A stretch of 64,000 nucleotides of DNA from Propioniciclava sinopodophylli. Lineage in GTDB: Bacteria; Actinomycetota; Actinomycetes; Propionibacteriales; Propionibacteriaceae. The notes beneath the pieces were generated by a model. That model ran no database searches, was not told where the DNA came from, and was given only the letters and a program-made list of their open reading frames with translations. The stretch is from contig NZ_SDMQ01000012.1 in NCBI RefSeq assembly GCF_004324755.1, positions 35,779-99,778 of the forward strand. Reading direction: 5' to 3'. Positions 36,574 through 46,415 of this stretch are shown piece by piece. Position numbers and translations under genes: made by a program. Every line of letters begins with the position of its first letter. Position 1 is the stretch's first letter.

Positions 36574-39081
36574 ATGACGTTGCTGAAACCGCTGGGCGAG
36601 GAAACCTGGGGCGGGGCCACATGGCCGCTCGGGGCACACATCGACCCGGCCGACGGCGCGACCACGTTCGCCGTGGCCGCCCCCCGCGCCACCCGCGTGA
36701 GCCTCGAGTTCTTTCCCGCGGCGCGCGGCGCGGACGCCGAATTGTCCGTCCCGATGGCGCTCGGCGAGGACGGGGTCTGGCGCGCCAAGGTCCACGGGGC
36801 GCGGCACGGCACGTTGTACGGCTTCCGCGTGTGGGGCTCCAACTGGCCGCACGTCGCGGGGTGGGAACCGGGCTCGGTGGCCGGCTTCGTCGCCGACCGC
36901 GACGACGAGCTGAACCACTTCAACCCCAACAAGGTGCTGTTCGACCCGTACGCTCGCGAGGTCACGCACAACCCGATGGGCGTGGGTGCCGAGCGCGCCT
37001 GGTTCGGCAGCGGCCCGGTCGACGTCGACGGACGCCCCGGCCGCACGGTCGACACCGCGCGCATCGCCCCCAAGGCCGTCGTGATCGAGGACGACACCTC
37101 CTTCGGCAGCCACCCCAAGCACCCCGAGGAGGACAACGCGATCTACGAGGCGCACGTGAAGAACCTCACGCTGCACCCGTCCGCGGCGAAGCTGGGCGAC
37201 CTGCTCGCCGGCGTCCCCGGCTTCGAGGGGCTGCCGAACATCCCGGACGCCCTGCGCGGCACCTACGCCGGGGCGGCCCTCATGGCGCCCTACCTGAAAG
37301 CCCTCGGCGTCTCCGTGATCGAGCTGCTGCCCGTGCACGAGACCGACTCCGACCAGGTCGGGGCCGTCGCCGGCACGACCAACCACTGGGGCTACCAGAC
37401 GCTGGCGTTCTTCGCCCCCAACCGTGACTACAGCTCCGACAAGGGGCTCGGCGGCCCCACCCGGGAGTTCAAGGAGATGGTCCGGGCGTTCCACGAGGCG
37501 GGCATCGAGGTGTTCCTCGACGTCGTCTACAACCACTCCGCCGAGGGCGGCAACTGGGGTGGCGACCTCGACTCGGCCGGCTTCACGACGCTCGGCGGCT
37601 TCGCGACCACCGAGTACTACGCGCTCACCAGCGAGGGTGGCCTCATCGACGGGGCGACGGGCACGTCGAACCAGATGAACTTCTCCTCGCGCGTCACGGG
37701 AATGCTGGTGCTCGACTCCCTGAAGCACTGGCACCACACGATGGGGGTGGACGGCTTCCGGTTCGACCTCGCCCCCGTCCTGGGCCGCCGGCCGCTGGAG
37801 GCCGAGGCCGAGGACTGGGAGGCCCAGCGCCGCTTCTTCCCCGAGCACCCGCTGCTGCGCAGCGTCCGGACGTGGGCCGCCGCGAACCAGGTCGAGGTCA
37901 TCGCCGAGGCGTGGGACCTGTGGGGCTATGAGGTCGGCAACTTCCCGTCGGGCTGGGGCGAGTGGAACGGGCGGTTCCGCGACGCCATGCGCTCCTACCT
38001 CAAGGGCGACGGCAACACCGACGACTTCATGGCGTTCTTCAACGGGGACTGGTTGCACTTCAACGACTCGGGCGGCCCGCAGAAGTCGGTGAACTTCGTG
38101 ACCGCCCACGACGGCTTCACGATGTTCGACCTCGTCTCCTACAACGACAAGGTCAACGACCAGCCCTACCCGTTCGGTCCCTCCGACGGCGGGTCGGACA
38201 ACAACATCAGCTGGGACTCCGGTGGCGACCAGGCGTTGCGCCGGACGCGCTGGCGCAACTTCTGGCTCACCACCTTCCTGGCCCGGGGCGTCCCGATGAT
38301 CGTCTCCGGCGACGAGTACGGGCGCACCCAGAACGGCAACAACAACCCGTGGTCGCTGAACACGGTCGGCATCTGGAACAACTGGGCCCAGGCGGGGTCG
38401 AACGCCCCCACCCAGGTGCCGGTGGACCCGGACCAGCCCGATTTGCCCGGCTACCACGACGTCGTCGGGGCTACCGACGGCGCCGAGGGCGTCAACCCGC
38501 TGCTGCGCTTCGCCGCGTACGTCGCGCACCTCCGCGCGACCCAGCCGACGTTCCGGCAGCGCACGTGGGGCGACACCCAGATCGGTGGCGACGCCGTCAG
38601 CTACGTCTACTTCGGGACGGCCCTGAACGACGCACCGCGTCCGGGGGACCGCCAGATCGCCGTGGCCATCGACTCCGGCCAGACCGACGGCGACGACTTC
38701 TGGGTGCTGCTCAACATGTACGACGAGCCCGCCACCTTCGACCTCGCCGAGTGGCAGGAGCAGTCGACCCACCAGCACGACTGGCATCGGATCATCGACA
38801 CCGCGCCCTGGGCCGAGTCGGAGGGCAACTGCTGGGGCATGGACGACGCCCTCCACGTGACGGGCGAGTACACCGTCGAGCCGTGGTCTATCGTCGTGCT
38901 CCAGGCGCGTCCGACCGAGCCAGACGCCGAGCCGCAGAGCCTGTGGGGTCGCCTCGGAGGCGTCCAGGTGGACCGGGAAGGGCGCCCCTACCTGCGCGGC
39001 TTCCTCGACCGCATCCTGCCGCGCCTGCGCCGTGAATCCACGTCGACAAGCCTCGACACCACGCGAAAGGAGGTCCGATGA
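36574..39081 (+). CDS. glgX: Glycogen debranching / isoamylase-type GH13 glycosidase
   Basis: ATG 36574 gives an 835-residue protein. The N-terminal CBM48-like domain (about 10-190) is followed by a GH13 catalytic barrel with IELLPVHETD, NHWGYQTLAFFAPN, VFLDVVYNHSAEGG, DGFRFDLAP (nucleophile Asp398), VIAEAWDLWG (acid/base Glu445) and FVTAHDGFTMFDLVSYNDK (Asp513). The pattern with YNDK and NNPWSL is that of GlgX/isoamylase enzymes, which cut alpha-1,6 branches of glycogen. It is about 100-150 residues longer than classical GlgX. It probably mobilises stored glycogen. The following gene overlaps by ATGA. Confidence 0.87.
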   Translation: MTLLKPLGEETWGGATWPLGAHIDPADGATTFAVAAPRATRVSLEFFPAARGADAELSVPMALGEDGVWRAKVHGARHGTLYGFRVWGSNWPHVAGWEPGSVAGFVADRDDELNHFNPNKVLFDPYAREVTHNPMGVGAERAWFGSGPVDVDGRPGRTVDTARIAPKAVVIEDDTSFGSHPKHPEEDNAIYEAHVKNLTLHPSAAKLGDLLAGVPGFEGLPNIPDALRGTYAGAALMAPYLKALGVSVIELLPVHETDSDQVGAVAGTTNHWGYQTLAFFAPNRDYSSDKGLGGPTREFKEMVRAFHEAGIEVFLDVVYNHSAEGGNWGGDLDSAGFTTLGGFATTEYYALTSEGGLIDGATGTSNQMNFSSRVTGMLVLDSLKHWHHTMGVDGFRFDLAPVLGRRPLEAEAEDWEAQRRFFPEHPLLRSVRTWAAANQVEVIAEAWDLWGYEVGNFPSGWGEWNGRFRDAMRSYLKGDGNTDDFMAFFNGDWLHFNDSGGPQKSVNFVTAHDGFTMFDLVSYNDKVNDQPYPFGPSDGGSDNNISWDSGGDQALRRTRWRNFWLTTFLARGVPMIVSGDEYGRTQNGNNNPWSLNTVGIWNNWAQAGSNAPTQVPVDPDQPDLPGYHDVVGATDGAEGVNPLLRFAAYVAHLRATQPTFRQRTWGDTQIGGDAVSYVYFGTALNDAPRPGDRQIAVAIDSGQTDGDDFWVLLNMYDEPATFDLAEWQEQSTHQHDWHRIIDTAPWAESEGNCWGMDDALHVTGEYTVEPWSIVVLQARPTEPDAEPQSLWGRLGGVQVDREGRPYLRGFLDRILPRLRRESTSTSLDTTRKEVR

Positions 39082-39491
39082 CCACCACGATCCGGATCGA
39101 GAGAAGCTTCGACTGCCGTCCCGGACGCGTCTGGGACGCCTGGACCAAGCCCGACCTGCTGGACCGCTGGTTCTGCCCCAACCCAGACCTCCGCGTGTCC
39201 TCGCACGCGGACGCCCGCGAGGGCGGCGCCTACCGGGTGAACATGGGCGGGGAGTACATCGTCTCGGGCAGCTACCAGCGCCTGGAGGAGCCCGCCGTGC
39301 TCGAGTGCACATGGCAGTGGGAGCACGAGACGCTGACCACGCTGCTGCGCGTGGAGTTCGCCCAGAGAGGCTCCGGCGGCACGGACCTCGTGCTCGTCCA
39401 CTCCGACTTCACCGACGCCGCGGACGCCGAGGCCACCCGCGAGGGCTGGGAGCTCAGCCTCGACCGGCTGGCCCAGCTGCTGGCGGGCTGA
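39078..39491 (+). CDS. SRPBCC/AHSA1-like START-domain protein
   Basis: ATG 39078 overlaps the debranching enzyme stop; a GAAAGGAGG ribosome site lies within the upstream gene. The 137-residue product has the AHSA1 layout: IERSFDCRPGRVWDAWTKPD, LLDRWFCPNPDLR, GGAYRVNMGG, TTLLRVEFAQRG and EGWELSLDRLAQLL. These proteins have a hydrophobic ligand cavity; the group is involved in varied functions and seldom characterised. Coupling to a glycogen enzyme is not typical, so it may simply use its transcript. Confidence 0.84.
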   Translation: MTTTIRIERSFDCRPGRVWDAWTKPDLLDRWFCPNPDLRVSSHADAREGGAYRVNMGGEYIVSGSYQRLEEPAVLECTWQWEHETLTTLLRVEFAQRGSGGTDLVLVHSDFTDAADAEATREGWELSLDRLAQLLAG

Positions 39492-39494
39492 TCC

Positions 39495-40472
39495 TCACTC
39501 GGTGACGTCGCGGCGCCGGAACACCGCCAGCGACACCACGCACGCCAGGGCGACGGCGACGAGCAGGTAGACCGTGCCCTGGCCCAGCGAGATCGTCCGC
39601 TCGACGTACTCGATCTCGAAGCCCTGCGGTGTCCTGCGCTGCACCGGCACCGAATAGGCATAGCTGCCCAGCAGGAAGGCCTGCACGTTGTTCTCGGGCA
39701 GCAGCCCTGTCAGCCGGTCGAACCCGGGGACGGCCATCAGGACCCCGAGCATCCCTTGGGCGAAGAGGTAGGCCAGCGGCACCGCCACGGCGGCGACCGT
39801 GCTGCGGAACACGACCGCCAGGCCCGCCCCGACCAGCGCCATCATGCCCCCGAACAGGACGCCTCGGCCGGCGGACTGCAGCGGCCCGACCCAGCTGCCC
39901 ACGGCGTCCGGACCCTGGTGGGCAGCCACGGCGCCCCACGCGGTGAGCAGGGCGACGAGGAGCGCGGCGGCGCTGACCACCGCCCCGGCGAGCGCGACGA
40001 CGACCATCTTGGACGCCCACACGCGCGGCCGTGACGGGACGAAGGTGAGCCACGTGGCCAGGGAACCGCTGCGGAACTCCGCCCCCCAGAAGGACGCGGC
40101 CATCAGGATGAGGAAGAGGCCCGCGGTGGTGCTGGCGCCGACCGTGGCGGTGCTGGTCGCGGAATCCCACGTCATCGGCTGGGGGTAGAACCACTCGGGC
40201 TGTGGCTCGGGCTGGGCACAGACGTCGGCGGGCGCTTCCGGGTCGCTGGCCCGGCAGAAGGCCTCCTCCTCCGCGTGGTGCTCGACCCAGTACGCGTGCT
40301 GCTCGGCGTAGGCGATCTTGCCCTGCGCGACCACGGCGGCCTCGGGCGGGCGGGTGGCCATGACGATCGACCAGCACATCGTGGCGAGGATGGCGAGGAG
40401 ACCCAGCAGGGCCACCCACAGGCCGCGGCGGGCGACCCAACGGTGGGTCTCGGCACCGATCAGGCGGATCAC
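39495..40472 (-). CDS. ABC-2 type transporter permease
   Basis: GTG 40472 overlaps the stop of the ATPase gene (GTGA). The 325-residue protein has an N-terminal helix (WVARRGLWVALLGLLAILAT), a long extracytoplasmic loop (about 45-110), then five or so helices. These include TAGLFLILMAASFWGAEFRSG and FGGMMALVGAGLAVVFRSTV. The E-F-R-S-G-S segment is typical of ABC-2 permeases such as those of antibiotic or lantibiotic immunity exporters. With the adjacent ATPase it forms a complete two-gene exporter; substrate unknown. Confidence 0.86.
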   Translation of the reverse strand: MIRLIGAETHRWVARRGLWVALLGLLAILATMCWSIVMATRPPEAAVVAQGKIAYAEQHAYWVEHHAEEEAFCRASDPEAPADVCAQPEPQPEWFYPQPMTWDSATSTATVGASTTAGLFLILMAASFWGAEFRSGSLATWLTFVPSRPRVWASKMVVVALAGAVVSAAALLVALLTAWGAVAAHQGPDAVGSWVGPLQSAGRGVLFGGMMALVGAGLAVVFRSTVAAVAVPLAYLFAQGMLGVLMAVPGFDRLTGLLPENNVQAFLLGSYAYSVPVQRRTPQGFEIEYVERTISLGQGTVYLLVAVALACVVSLAVFRRRDVTE

Positions 40473-41446
40473 GACGCCACCCCCTGGGGGGTGTGGCTGC
40501 TGTGCTGGGTGGCGGCGAGGTGCTCGCGCTCGGTGAGCGACAGGAACACCTGCTCCAGGGAGTCGACGGCTACCGTGAGCTCGGAGGGCCACAGGTCGGC
40601 CGAGCCGAGGAGGCGGGCGACGGCGGACGGGTCGACCGAGCTGCCGGGGCGTCCGACGACGAGGGCGCCGTCGGCGGCGGGGCTGACCTCGTAGGAGGCG
40701 TCCATGAGGACGCGGGCCGCGGCGTCGGTCGGCTTCACGACGACGCGCACGCGGCCGCCACCGCCGAGGAGCTCGCTGACGTGGCCCGAGCGCAGCAGGC
40801 GCCCGCGGCCGATGATGCTGACGGTGTCGGCAACCTGCTGCACCTCGGCGAGGAGGTGGGAGCTGACGACCACGGTGCGCCCCGCGTCGGCCAGGGAGCG
40901 CATGGTGGTGCGCACCTCGTGGAGGCCGGCGGGGTCGAGGCCGTTGGTGGGCTCGTCGAAGATGAGCAGTTCGGGGTCCTTGAGCAGGGTGGACGCGATC
41001 GCCAGCCGCTGCTTCATGCCGAGGGAGTAGCGGCCCACATCGTCGCGGGCCCGGGCCGCCAGGCCGACCTGCTCGAGCACCTCGCCGACGCGCGTGGCGG
41101 GGACGCCCACCGCCCGGGCCAGCAGGGCCAGGTTCGTGTGGCCCGACATGGTGGGGAAGAACTTGGGCGACTCGACGATCGCGCCGACGCGGTCGATGAC
41201 CTGCGGCAGCTCGTCGGGGACCGTGTGGCCGAGCACCTCCATCGTCCCGGAGTCGGGGCGCAGCAGCCCCAGCAGCATGCGCAGGGCGGTGGTCTTGCCC
41301 GAACCGTTGGGGCCGAGGAGGGCGTGGACGCCGCCGCGCGGGACCGCGAGGTCGAGGCCCGCGACGGCGACGTTCGCGCCGTGGCGGAACGTCTTGCGCA
41401 GGTCGTGGGTGGAGACGGCCAGGCCGCTCAGGGGTGTTGTGCTCAT
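40469..41446 (-). CDS. ABC transporter ATP-binding protein
   Basis: ATG 41446 is the start with a domain-complete N-terminus; the frame continues upstream without family similarity. The 325-residue product has Walker A GPNGSGKTT (45-53), the ABC signature YSLGMKQRL, Walker B LLIFDEPTNGLD, and the switch His in VSSHLLAEVQQ. The C-terminal 80 residues form an extra domain common in DrrA/CcmA-like ATPases of ABC-2 exporters. It drives the permease encoded directly downstream. Drug efflux, lantibiotic immunity or lipid export are all possible. Confidence 0.9.
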   Translation of the reverse strand: MSTTPLSGLAVSTHDLRKTFRHGANVAVAGLDLAVPRGGVHALLGPNGSGKTTALRMLLGLLRPDSGTMEVLGHTVPDELPQVIDRVGAIVESPKFFPTMSGHTNLALLARAVGVPATRVGEVLEQVGLAARARDDVGRYSLGMKQRLAIASTLLKDPELLIFDEPTNGLDPAGLHEVRTTMRSLADAGRTVVVSSHLLAEVQQVADTVSIIGRGRLLRSGHVSELLGGGGRVRVVVKPTDAAARVLMDASYEVSPAADGALVVGRPGSSVDPSAVARLLGSADLWPSELTVAVDSLEQVFLSLTEREHLAATQHSSHTPQGVAS

Positions 41447-41525
41447 GGGTCCATCCAAGCCCGGACACCCTGGCCACGGAACAGCCCAGGGTCGGGTCTG
41501 TCGGGGGCCGGGTCCACCCGTGGGC

Positions 41526-42803
<1,278 letters not shown>

Positions 42804-42951
42804 GGGGTCCTCCGATCGTGTGGCTCCCCCACGCTAGTGCAACCCTCAACCCTCAACGAGGGTATTTCCGGACGCTGAGGTACGATATTGCCCGGCCCAC
42901 CAGCCCCAACCCCCGGCCTGTCGGGTTGACAGGCGAGGAAGGAATGCCCCC

Positions 42952-43722
42952 ATGGCGGTCCCCCGCCTCCTGAAGGACAAGCGCTTCATCATCGGCGCCC
43001 TTGTCGCGTATTTCCTCGTGGCCGCCTGGGTGGGCGGCCCTTGGTTCGCGCTCTTCACCAGCGGACTGGTCACCCTCGTGGCGGGTTTCGTGTGGTGGAT
43101 CAGCCGTGACAAGCGGCTGCAGGTGCTGGGCACCACATCCTTGGTCGTCGGCCTCGCCATGACCGGTGGCGGCATCGCACTGGGCCAGAACCCCACGGTG
43201 CTGCCCGACGAGCAACTGCCGTACCGTCCCATCGTGCCGCGGCCCACCGTGCCTGTGTTCCAGCAACTGGATCCCCTGGTGCCGAAGGCGCGGCCCGAGG
43301 CGACAGCGTCAGAGACCCCGACGCCCACCCCGCGTGCTCAGGCGGCGACGCGCCCCACCACGGAGAACCGCCCCGCGCAGGCACCGAACCCGGTGGCGCC
43401 GCCGGTGTCACGGCCCACCTCGCCGGCCCCGCAGGACCCCGCGCCCACCAGTGAGCCGCCGGCCGGCAACCCCGGCCCGACGACCGACCCGGCCCCCACC
43501 ACCGACCCGGCCCCGACGACCGACCCGGCCCCCACCACCGACCCGGTGCCCCCGAGCGAACCCGAACCCACCACCGGCCCAGCCCCCACCACCGACCCGG
43601 TGCCCCCGAGCGATCCCGAACCCACGACCGGCCCGGCACCGACCCAGGACCCGGTGGAGCCGAGGCCCCCGCGGGTCACCGTCCCGCCGCCGTACCAGCC
43701 TCCGGGTACCGGCGCGGCCTGA
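42952..43722 (+). CDS. Membrane protein with Pro/Thr/Asp-rich repeat tail
   Basis: ATG 42952 follows GAGGAAGGA. Residues 1-85 contain three hydrophobic helices (FIIGALVAYFLVAAWVGG, LFTSGLVTLVAGFVWW, VLGTTSLVVGLAMTGGG). Residues 95-256 are low-complexity, rich in Pro, Thr, Asp and Glu with repeats of TTDPAP and TTDPVPPSEPEP. The tail would be on the outside or in the wall, like other proline-rich stalks, and is a likely glycosylation target. No enzyme motif is visible and the function is unknown. It lies immediately left of the glycan locus. Confidence 0.72.
   Translation: MAVPRLLKDKRFIIGALVAYFLVAAWVGGPWFALFTSGLVTLVAGFVWWISRDKRLQVLGTTSLVVGLAMTGGGIALGQNPTVLPDEQLPYRPIVPRPTVPVFQQLDPLVPKARPEATASETPTPTPRAQAATRPTTENRPAQAPNPVAPPVSRPTSPAPQDPAPTSEPPAGNPGPTTDPAPTTDPAPTTDPAPTTDPVPPSEPEPTTGPAPTTDPVPPSDPEPTTGPAPTQDPVEPRPPRVTVPPPYQPPGTGAA
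43484..43655 (+). repeat. Coding repeat of 12- to 36-base units in the Pro/Thr tail
   Basis: Tandem units of the type ACCACCGACCCGGCCCC, giving TTDPAP, and longer blocks giving PVPPSEPEPTTGPAP or PVPPSDPEPTTGPAP recur in frame. The near identity of units at DNA level suggests expansion by slippage or recombination. Confidence 0.8.
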
Positions 43723-43823
43723 CGCAGGCGGCCCGCGTGCCGGTTGGCAGCACCCAATATCTGTCGGCTAGCCTCTCCCCGGCAGGGGATTCACGGTCGA
43801 GAATCCGGGGGGAGTTCGGTCAC

Positions 43824-45065
43824 ATGCGCGTACTGGTCATCGCGCAGTACTTCCCTCCGCGCAGGTCGACGTTCTCCTCCCGCTGGGCGTGGCTGGCCAC
43901 CTTCCTCGCTGAGCGCGGCCACACCATAGAGGTCGTGGCCTTCCTCTCCACCGCCCGCCAGTTGGGCAACTTGCAGCACGCCTTCGAGTCCGACCCCCCG
44001 CCACCCGGGGTGGTCTTCCACCCCGTGCTGCCGGTGCTCCGCGGGCAGGGGCTCGCCACCCGTGCGGTGGCTGACGTCCTGGCTGCCATGCGGGGGTTTC
44101 GGCAGGCGATGGCCGTCAAGGATGTTGACGTCGTGGTCGCCTCCGCACCGAGCCTCGTCCTGGCGCCCCTGGGCTGGCTGGTCGCCCGCGCCCAGGGCAA
44201 GCCGTTCGTGCTCGACCTGCGCGACGCCTGGCCGGAGCTGATGGACGACTGGCGGGAGTGGAACGACGACGGCCAGGGCCCGCGCCCGCTCCACCCGGTC
44301 AAGAAGGCGATGTTCCCGGTCGCCAAGTACGTCGTGGCGGGTCTGATCCACACCCTGCGGTTGAAGGCGGACGCCGTGGTGGTCACTACGGAGCGGCTGG
44401 CGCTGCGGCTGCGCAGCCAGGGGGCCAAGCGGGTCGAGACGGTCCGGAACACCTCATCGAAGGAATGGCCCTACGCCCTACGCCGCGTCCCCCTGCAGCA
44501 GGACGAGCTGCGGGTGCTCTACATGGGCAACGTCGGGCGGGCGCAGCTGCTGGCCACGGCCATTCGAGCCGCCGCGCACGCGAAGCGGAGCGGGATCAAC
44601 CTCACCTTCCGCATCGTGGGCGGTGGCCCGCAGCTCGATGCGGCCAAGAAGATCGCCCGCCTCGAGGACGCCCCCGTCGAGTTCGTCGACCGCGTACCGA
44701 CGTACGAGGTGCTCGACCACTACCGCTGGGCCGACACCGTCCTCGTCATGCTGCGGGACTGGGAGTCCATGAAGGACACGGTGCCCTCAAAGCTCTACGA
44801 GGCCCTGCTCACCGGGCGACACATCACGGCGAGCGTGGCCGGCGAGGCCGCCGATCTGGTCAACCACTACTCGGCCGGCGACGTGGTGCCGCCCGAGGAC
44901 GTGGACGCCTTGGCGGCCCTGTGGGCGATCCTGGCCACCGACCGCAGTTGCCTGCACGTGCCGCTGGGCGGTCGGCACTGGGTGCGGAAACACCTGACCC
45001 CCGAGGACCTCAGCCACACGTTCGAGAACGTGCTCACCGAGGTCGTCGAGGGCCGCGAGGCCTGA
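43824..45065 (+). CDS. GT4-family glycosyltransferase
   Basis: ATG 43824 is chosen because it begins the family core MRVLVIAQYFPPRRSTFSSR and follows GGGGGGAG; the frame extends 29 codons upstream without similarity. The 413-residue protein has the two Rossmann domains of GT-B enzymes: VVVASAPSLVLAPLGWLVAR and DLRDAWPELMDDW in the N-terminal half, and VLYMGNVGRAQ, LTFRIVGGGPQLDAAKKIA and SKLYEALLTGRHI in the C-terminal half. It probably adds an amino sugar to a lipid-linked glycan at the inner face of the membrane. It abuts wecC (convergent, no gap). Confidence 0.87.
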   Translation: MRVLVIAQYFPPRRSTFSSRWAWLATFLAERGHTIEVVAFLSTARQLGNLQHAFESDPPPPGVVFHPVLPVLRGQGLATRAVADVLAAMRGFRQAMAVKDVDVVVASAPSLVLAPLGWLVARAQGKPFVLDLRDAWPELMDDWREWNDDGQGPRPLHPVKKAMFPVAKYVVAGLIHTLRLKADAVVVTTERLALRLRSQGAKRVETVRNTSSKEWPYALRRVPLQQDELRVLYMGNVGRAQLLATAIRAAAHAKRSGINLTFRIVGGGPQLDAAKKIARLEDAPVEFVDRVPTYEVLDHYRWADTVLVMLRDWESMKDTVPSKLYEALLTGRHITASVAGEAADLVNHYSAGDVVPPEDVDALAALWAILATDRSCLHVPLGGRHWVRKHLTPEDLSHTFENVLTEVVEGREA

Positions 45066-46289
45066 TCAGGCCAGGTCGCGCCAGGTGCCGCGGGTGTCGA
45101 TGACCCGCTTGCCGGTGAGGCGCTCGGCCGGGAGCTCCTTGAACTCCTTGTGGTCGACCAGCAACACCACGAGGTCCGCCTGGGCGAGGGCCTCGTCGAG
45201 ACCCACGAGCTGGATGTTGCGACCGGCGAGCCGGGCGGGGAGCTCGGGGACGTTGGGCTCCACGACCAGCAGGGCGTCCTCGCCCAGCTCGGTCGCCAGT
45301 TGGTCGGCGATGTTCAGCGCAGGCGACTCGCGGAGGTCGTCGATGTCGGGCTTGAACGCGAGGCCGAGCGCCGCGACGCGGGCGCCGGGCTGCTCCGCGA
45401 GGGCCTTGTGGACCTGGTCGATCACCCACGTGGGCTTGCCGTCGTTGACCTCGCGGGCGGTGCGGATCAGGCGCGACAGCGTGGGCGCCGACGAGACGAT
45501 GAACCAGGGGTCGACCGCGATGCAGTGACCGCCGACGCCGGGGCCGGGCTGCAGGATGTTGACGCGCGGGTGCTTGTTGGCGAGCTCGATGAGTTCCCAC
45601 ACGTTGACGCCGAGCTGGTCGCAGATCAGCGACAACTCGTTGGCGAAGGCGATGTTGACGTCGCGGAACGAGTTCTCGGCCAGCTTGCTCAGCTCGGCCG
45701 TGCGGGCGTCGGTGAGGAACAGCTCGCCCGTGCAGAACGTGGCGTACAGGTCGCGCGTCCGCTCGGCGGCCTGCGGGGTGATGCCACCGATGACCCGGTC
45801 GTTGGTGACGATCTCCTCCATCATGCGGCCGGGGAGGACGCGCTCAGGCGCGTGCGAGAAGTCGACCTTGCCCTCGAGCTCGGGGCGGGCCGCGAGCACG
45901 CGGTCACGCATGTGCTCGGTGGTGCCGGGCGGGGAGGTGGACTCCAGCACCAGCAGCTCACCGCCCTGCAGTTGCGGGATGATCGCGTCGGTCGCCGCGT
46001 CGATGTACTTGGTGTCGACCTTGTACTCCTCGCGGAAAGGCGTGGGCACGGAGACGATGTACACCTCGGCCGGCGGCGTGGTCGCTTGCGCGCTCAGGAG
46101 CCCCTTGGCGACGACGTCGGCGACGACCTCGCCGAGGCCCTCCTCGACGAAGGGCAGCTGCCCGGCGTTGACGGCGTCGACGTGCTTCGGGTTGACGTCA
46201 ACGCCCACAACCTCGACGCCGTTCTTGGCCAGGATCGCCGCGGTCGGCAGGCCGATGTACCCCAGACCCACCACGCACACTCGTCCCAT
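45066..46289 (-). CDS. wecC: UDP-N-acetyl-D-mannosamine dehydrogenase
   Basis: The 407-residue product starts MGRVCVVGLGYIGLPTAAIL after GGAGAAATCC. It has the NAD site GLGYIG, STSPPGTTEHMRDRVLA, HAPERVLPGRMMEEI, the helix AELSKLAENSFRDVNIAFAN and PGPGVGGHCIAVDPWFIV with the catalytic Cys. The GVGGHCIAVDPWF segment is characteristic of UDP-ManNAc dehydrogenases (WecC/EpsD group), which form UDP-ManNAcA from the product of WecB. wecB lies at 62-63 kb at the other end of this locus. The two together give the precursor of a mannosaminuronic-acid polymer. Confidence 0.93.
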   Translation of the reverse strand: MGRVCVVGLGYIGLPTAAILAKNGVEVVGVDVNPKHVDAVNAGQLPFVEEGLGEVVADVVAKGLLSAQATTPPAEVYIVSVPTPFREEYKVDTKYIDAATDAIIPQLQGGELLVLESTSPPGTTEHMRDRVLAARPELEGKVDFSHAPERVLPGRMMEEIVTNDRVIGGITPQAAERTRDLYATFCTGELFLTDARTAELSKLAENSFRDVNIAFANELSLICDQLGVNVWELIELANKHPRVNILQPGPGVGGHCIAVDPWFIVSSAPTLSRLIRTAREVNDGKPTWVIDQVHKALAEQPGARVAALGLAFKPDIDDLRESPALNIADQLATELGEDALLVVEPNVPELPARLAGRNIQLVGLDEALAQADLVVLLVDHKEFKELPAERLTGKRVIDTRGTWRDLA

Positions 46290-46415
46290 TGGATTTCTCC
46301 CATCATGCTGTGACAGGCGCCAACGAGTGGCGCGTTCCGTGACCCGATTGTGGCAGACTCACGGTGTTGCCAGCACCGACGAGTGCACGCCGTGCTGGTA
46401 CGTCGGGAGGTGGAA

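Noticed and set aside
43484..43655. CRISPR-like repeat array
   Set aside because: The repeats are in frame in a coding region and have no spacers of uniform length.
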